Shown one piece after another: positions 40,130 through 42,015 of a stretch of 42,015 nucleotides of DNA. This DNA is from Candidatus Tiamatella sp. Lineage in GTDB: Archaea; Thermoproteota; Thermoprotei_A; Sulfolobales; Acidilobaceae. How positions within the stretch are numbered: position 1 is the stretch's first letter; every line of letters begins with the position of its first letter. The stretch lies in contig WALV01000069.1 in the NCBI GenBank assembly GCA_015522645.1, forward strand, positions 1-42,015, in the 5' to 3' direction. Under the pieces are notes generated by a model. It was not told the origin of the DNA, made no database searches, and saw nothing but the letters and a program-made list of their open reading frames with translations. The translations under genes were made by a program, and so were the position numbers.

Positions 40130-40144
40130 GTCATTTTTATAGTT
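40130..40144 (-). promoter_or_regulatory. TATA promoter of the cupin operon
   Basis: The minus strand reads AACTATAAAAATGAC, a BRE-like AAC and a consensus TATA box. Transcription would start near 40110, leaving a leader of about 15 bases. A close copy of the surrounding 24 bases occurs at 41989-42013. Confidence 0.55.
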
Positions 40145-40204
40145 CTAACTCGGTTTAACTGTTACCTCAAACTCCAGAGAACATAACTAGAATGGAGGTA
40201 TGAA

Positions 40205-40507
40205 GTGTCAAAGAAAAGTTGGTTTAGGATGAAATATGCGAGATAGCTGTATCTCGATGCTCCCTGGGTATGCTACAAGTTAAGGTTATTGTGGTATATT
40301 GTCTTAGTGAGGGATAATGAAAGGTATGACTTAATGGCTTTGGGAATCAAAACAGGAGGGAAGACATGTTATCCGCCGGGGATAATGCAGATAAGAGGTC
40401 ACCATGGCCTAGAGTTTGTTATAAGTAGGCACCGCTTGAAACTCATTTTGCCCGGATATTTCTCTCAGAGTGGAATATGCTCCTCTTGCTTCTTGAAATC
40501 GCACTGA
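40205..40507 (+). pseudogene. Small gene interrupted by one in-frame UAG
   Basis: GTG 40205 follows a perfect GGAGGT site by 5 bases and opens MSKKSWFRMKYAR, then TAG at 40244-40246. The same frame then stays open for 86 more codons to TGA 40507 (via LYLDAPWVCYKLRL, ...GKTCYPPGIMQIRGHHG..., ending CSSCFLKSH), with codon use like real genes here (AGA/AGG, ATA). I recognise no family. It may be a decayed gene, a readthrough gene, or a chance frame; initiation downstream (for example ATG 40334) is another option. Apart from this and the G-rich motif at 40572, the interval 40096-40663 contains only the cupin promoter. Confidence 0.3.
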
Positions 40508-40571
40508 TCAATGAATTAATCAACCTATTGTTGTAAAGCTGGAATTTCCACCTGTTGGGAAGAACACTTCC

Positions 40572-40589
40572 GGGAGGGAGGGGGGAGGG
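40572..40589 (+). other. G-quadruplex-forming motif
   Basis: GGGAGGGAGGGGGGAGGG contains four G runs of at least three with single-A loops, an ideal quadruplex pattern and exceptional for this AT-rich intergenic DNA. It lies 75 bases beyond the stop of the leftward hsp20 gene, whose transcript would carry the C-rich strand. Confidence 0.6.
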
Positions 40590-40663
40590 AACTAGTATAT
40601 TGATGCTTATGTCTTTTTCAGCAGTTTACCGGTTATCATGGTTAGATGGGACGATAATGTAGT

Positions 40664-41089
40664 TTACTTCTTCTTGACAGTTATTACTAGAATATTGTCT
40701 TTTCTTCTCGCCTCTACGGTAGATGTATCTATAGTGCTGGGAAGCATTATGTTCGTACTAAAGTTTTTAACCCACACCCTTCTTCCAAGTGTGGTCTCAT
40801 ACTCGTATCTCGCCTCCTCTTTTATATTGGCCTTGATTATTATATGGTCCTCGAATACGTCAACTACTACACTATTAGGGTCCACTGCTGGTAGATCGAT
40901 TAGGATTCTGTAATGGTCTCCGTGATCTTCTATACGGTATAATGGTTCTTCTGGATTACTCGGCCTATATCCCGAGAAGAGTGAGGAATCGATTTCACTG
41001 TATAGCTCGTTGAACAGGTCTTCAATGTTCTTTATTCTCTCTCTCATATACCTTCTGAACTCTTCGAACCAGTCCCAATAGCTTGACAT
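40664..41089 (-). CDS. hsp20: Hsp20/alpha-crystallin small heat-shock protein
   Basis: A 141-residue small heat-shock protein. The N-terminal arm is aromatic and charged (SYWDWFEEFRRYMRERIKN), and the alpha-crystallin domain spans about residues 50-141 (YRIEDHGDHYRILIDLPAVDPNSVVVDVFEDHIIIKA, then EARRKDNILVITVKKK). The protein stops directly after the last beta strand: the usual C-terminal tail with an IxI motif, which links dimers into oligomers, is missing. ATG 41089 has AGAGGTG at 6-base spacing. It lies 25 bases downstream of the PAC2 gene, so the two are probably one proteostasis unit. Confidence 0.92.
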   Translation of the reverse strand: MSSYWDWFEEFRRYMRERIKNIEDLFNELYSEIDSSLFSGYRPSNPEEPLYRIEDHGDHYRILIDLPAVDPNSVVVDVFEDHIIIKANIKEEARYEYETTLGRRVWVKNFSTNIMLPSTIDTSTVEARRKDNILVITVKKK

Positions 41090-41114
41090 TCTTTACACCT
41101 CTACTTTAATGTTA

Positions 41115-41894
41115 TTAGCTATAAATTACAGGTCCCTGGTACTCTAGTCCCTTACCCATTTTCAACATAGTGTCTTTTGTAGAACGCATAAGATCTTTCA
41201 TTCTCAGCTTGATCATCTCTGCTTCTTTCAGCAAATCGCTTACACTCATATTTAGACCAATCATTTTATTCAAGCCTTCAATGACTACTGATGCTGCCTC
41301 GGGGTCGGGGAAATCTAGGAAGGACTCGGCGAGTAGTAGGACATTTGAAACTCTCCTTGCTATGCTTTCCTTTAATACTAGACTATATGGTCCTGCTATT
41401 ATACCGTTAACGAATCTATCTGCCCCTGTCTTGGTAGCTAGGATCTCTCCATGCTCATCGGATGCCATCCAGTAGAGTTTGGGTTTGCTTATTTGAAGCC
41501 TATTCGGAACCCCTATTCCTGTTACGCTTACTACGAATGTGAATCCTCTGAGTCTTACCCAGTATGTGAGCATTTCTGCAAGGCTAAAATACGCTTGGGG
41601 AGGTAAGGGTATATCTGAAACGAGTGTGTATACCTCGTCTTTCCTAAAGACCCTGACTGGAGGCCGTGGATTACCCTCTATGATTATTGTAGCTGGTGGG
41701 AAGAAGCGTTTACTATCAATTCCAGCAACTTCCTCCATCCCGAGAGATTTCACCATATATGAAACAGTTATAGAACCTACAAGACCAGCGTCAGGAAACC
41801 CTAGAACAAGATAACTAGGTGTCGCAGGTTTGAATTCTTTATATTCTTGGAAAATAAATCCACCTATCTCTTCTTGGTATATAGGCTTTTCCAA
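41115..41894 (-). CDS. PAC2-family proteasome assembly chaperone homologue
   Basis: A 259-residue PAC2/PbaB-type protein. LVLGFPDAGLVGSITVSYMVKSLGMEEVAGIDSKRFFPPATI is the family start, and VSVTGIGVPNRL, FVNGIIAGPYSLVL and LLAESFLDFPDPEAASVVIEGLNKMIGL follow in order. Archaeal homologues (PbaA/PbaB) are chaperone-like; PbaB helps recruit or assemble proteasome-related complexes. The C-terminal 35 residues are helical and charged. TTG 41894 is the only start in range, and no strong ribosome site is visible. It is the first gene of the pair with hsp20. Confidence 0.9.
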   Translation of the reverse strand: MEKPIYQEEIGGFIFQEYKEFKPATPSYLVLGFPDAGLVGSITVSYMVKSLGMEEVAGIDSKRFFPPATIIIEGNPRPPVRVFRKDEVYTLVSDIPLPPQAYFSLAEMLTYWVRLRGFTFVVSVTGIGVPNRLQISKPKLYWMASDEHGEILATKTGADRFVNGIIAGPYSLVLKESIARRVSNVLLLAESFLDFPDPEAASVVIEGLNKMIGLNMSVSDLLKEAEMIKLRMKDLMRSTKDTMLKMGKGLEYQGPVIYS

Positions 41895-42015
41895 TGAAAT
41901 CAGGCCCCCAATATAAACATTCAGTATAGTGTAATATTATAGGTAATGGTTTTTAGATAAAGTACACATAATCCGCTATTATAAACATGTCATTTTTCAT
42001 GGTTCTAACTAGAGC

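Noticed and set aside
40289-40507. Intact 72-residue gene starting at TTG 40289
   Set aside because: There is no ribosome site at that TTG; the strong site lies at 40197 in the same frame, so an interrupted longer gene explains the frame better.
1-42015. tRNA, rRNA, CRISPR arrays, integrases, transposases and defence genes
   Set aside because: I looked for TTCGA-type T-loops, regularly spaced repeats and mobile-element domains on both strands and found none that stood up.

Overview
The window reads as chromosome of a thermophilic, probably anaerobic or microaerobic archaeon of the Thermoproteota (Crenarchaeota), most like Desulfurococcales and relatives. The evidence is archaeal BRE/TATA promoters with short leaders, strong GGTG/GGAGGT ribosome-binding sites followed by frequent TTG starts, box C/D and H/ACA guide RNAs, and archaeal families such as UPF0147, FAU-1, autoantigen-p27 zinc ribbon, PAC2 and tandem Lrp-type regulators. 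The assignment rests on gene content only; no rRNA or tRNA is present. No CRISPR array, insertion sequence, integrase or tRNA was seen.

Layout. 1-2.8 kb: an H/ACA-like guide RNA, an AbrB-like protein, a cluster of small perfect hairpins, a Nudix hydrolase, a winged-helix protein, an Lrp regulator and a Prx6-type peroxiredoxin. 2.8-4.6 kb: a TatD-like hydrolase with two small unknown partners. 4.6-7.8 kb: metallo-beta-lactamase hydrolase, GcvT, GcvH, zinc-ribbon protein and UPF0147. 7.9-13.5 kb: FAU-1 RNase, two different radical SAM proteins, a tandem Lrp-like regulator and a 39-residue membrane peptide. A box C/D RNA at 13.55 kb carries two guides that appear to address neighbouring 23S rRNA sites.

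13.7-22.6 kb is metabolic: acyl-CoA dehydrogenase, flavodiiron protein, then a tightly packed operon of a glycerol-kinase-like FGGY kinase, a GlpC/GlcF-like iron-sulfur protein, an alkyl-DHAP-synthase-like FAD enzyme and a GlpA-like FAD dehydrogenase, preceded by a tandem repeat that looks like an operator. SCP2-like and iron alcohol dehydrogenase genes face it. 22.7-29.9 kb: Lhr helicase and leucyl-tRNA synthetase, divergent around a palindrome, then a radical SAM/SPASM enzyme paired with a free-standing ATP-cone protein. 30-33.3 kb: a histidine-ammonia-lyase-like enzyme and three unknowns.

33.4-38.4 kb: a complete fixC-fixX-fixA-fixB (EtfABCX) cluster, which in relatives moves or bifurcates electrons between NADH, quinone and ferredoxin and could serve the flavoprotein dehydrogenases above, followed by an ArsB/NhaD-type transporter. 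38.5-42 kb: a structured element, then a leftward cupin / DUF1614 / cysteine-cluster winged-helix operon in which the DUF1614 gene lacks any ATG, GTG or TTG start, a small gene interrupted by one UAG, a G-quadruplex motif, and an Hsp20/PAC2 pair.

Many genes show the ribosome-binding site overlapping or touching an ATG/GTG, with a TTG or GTG 5-8 bases further on; in those cases I moved the start to the properly spaced codon and say so.
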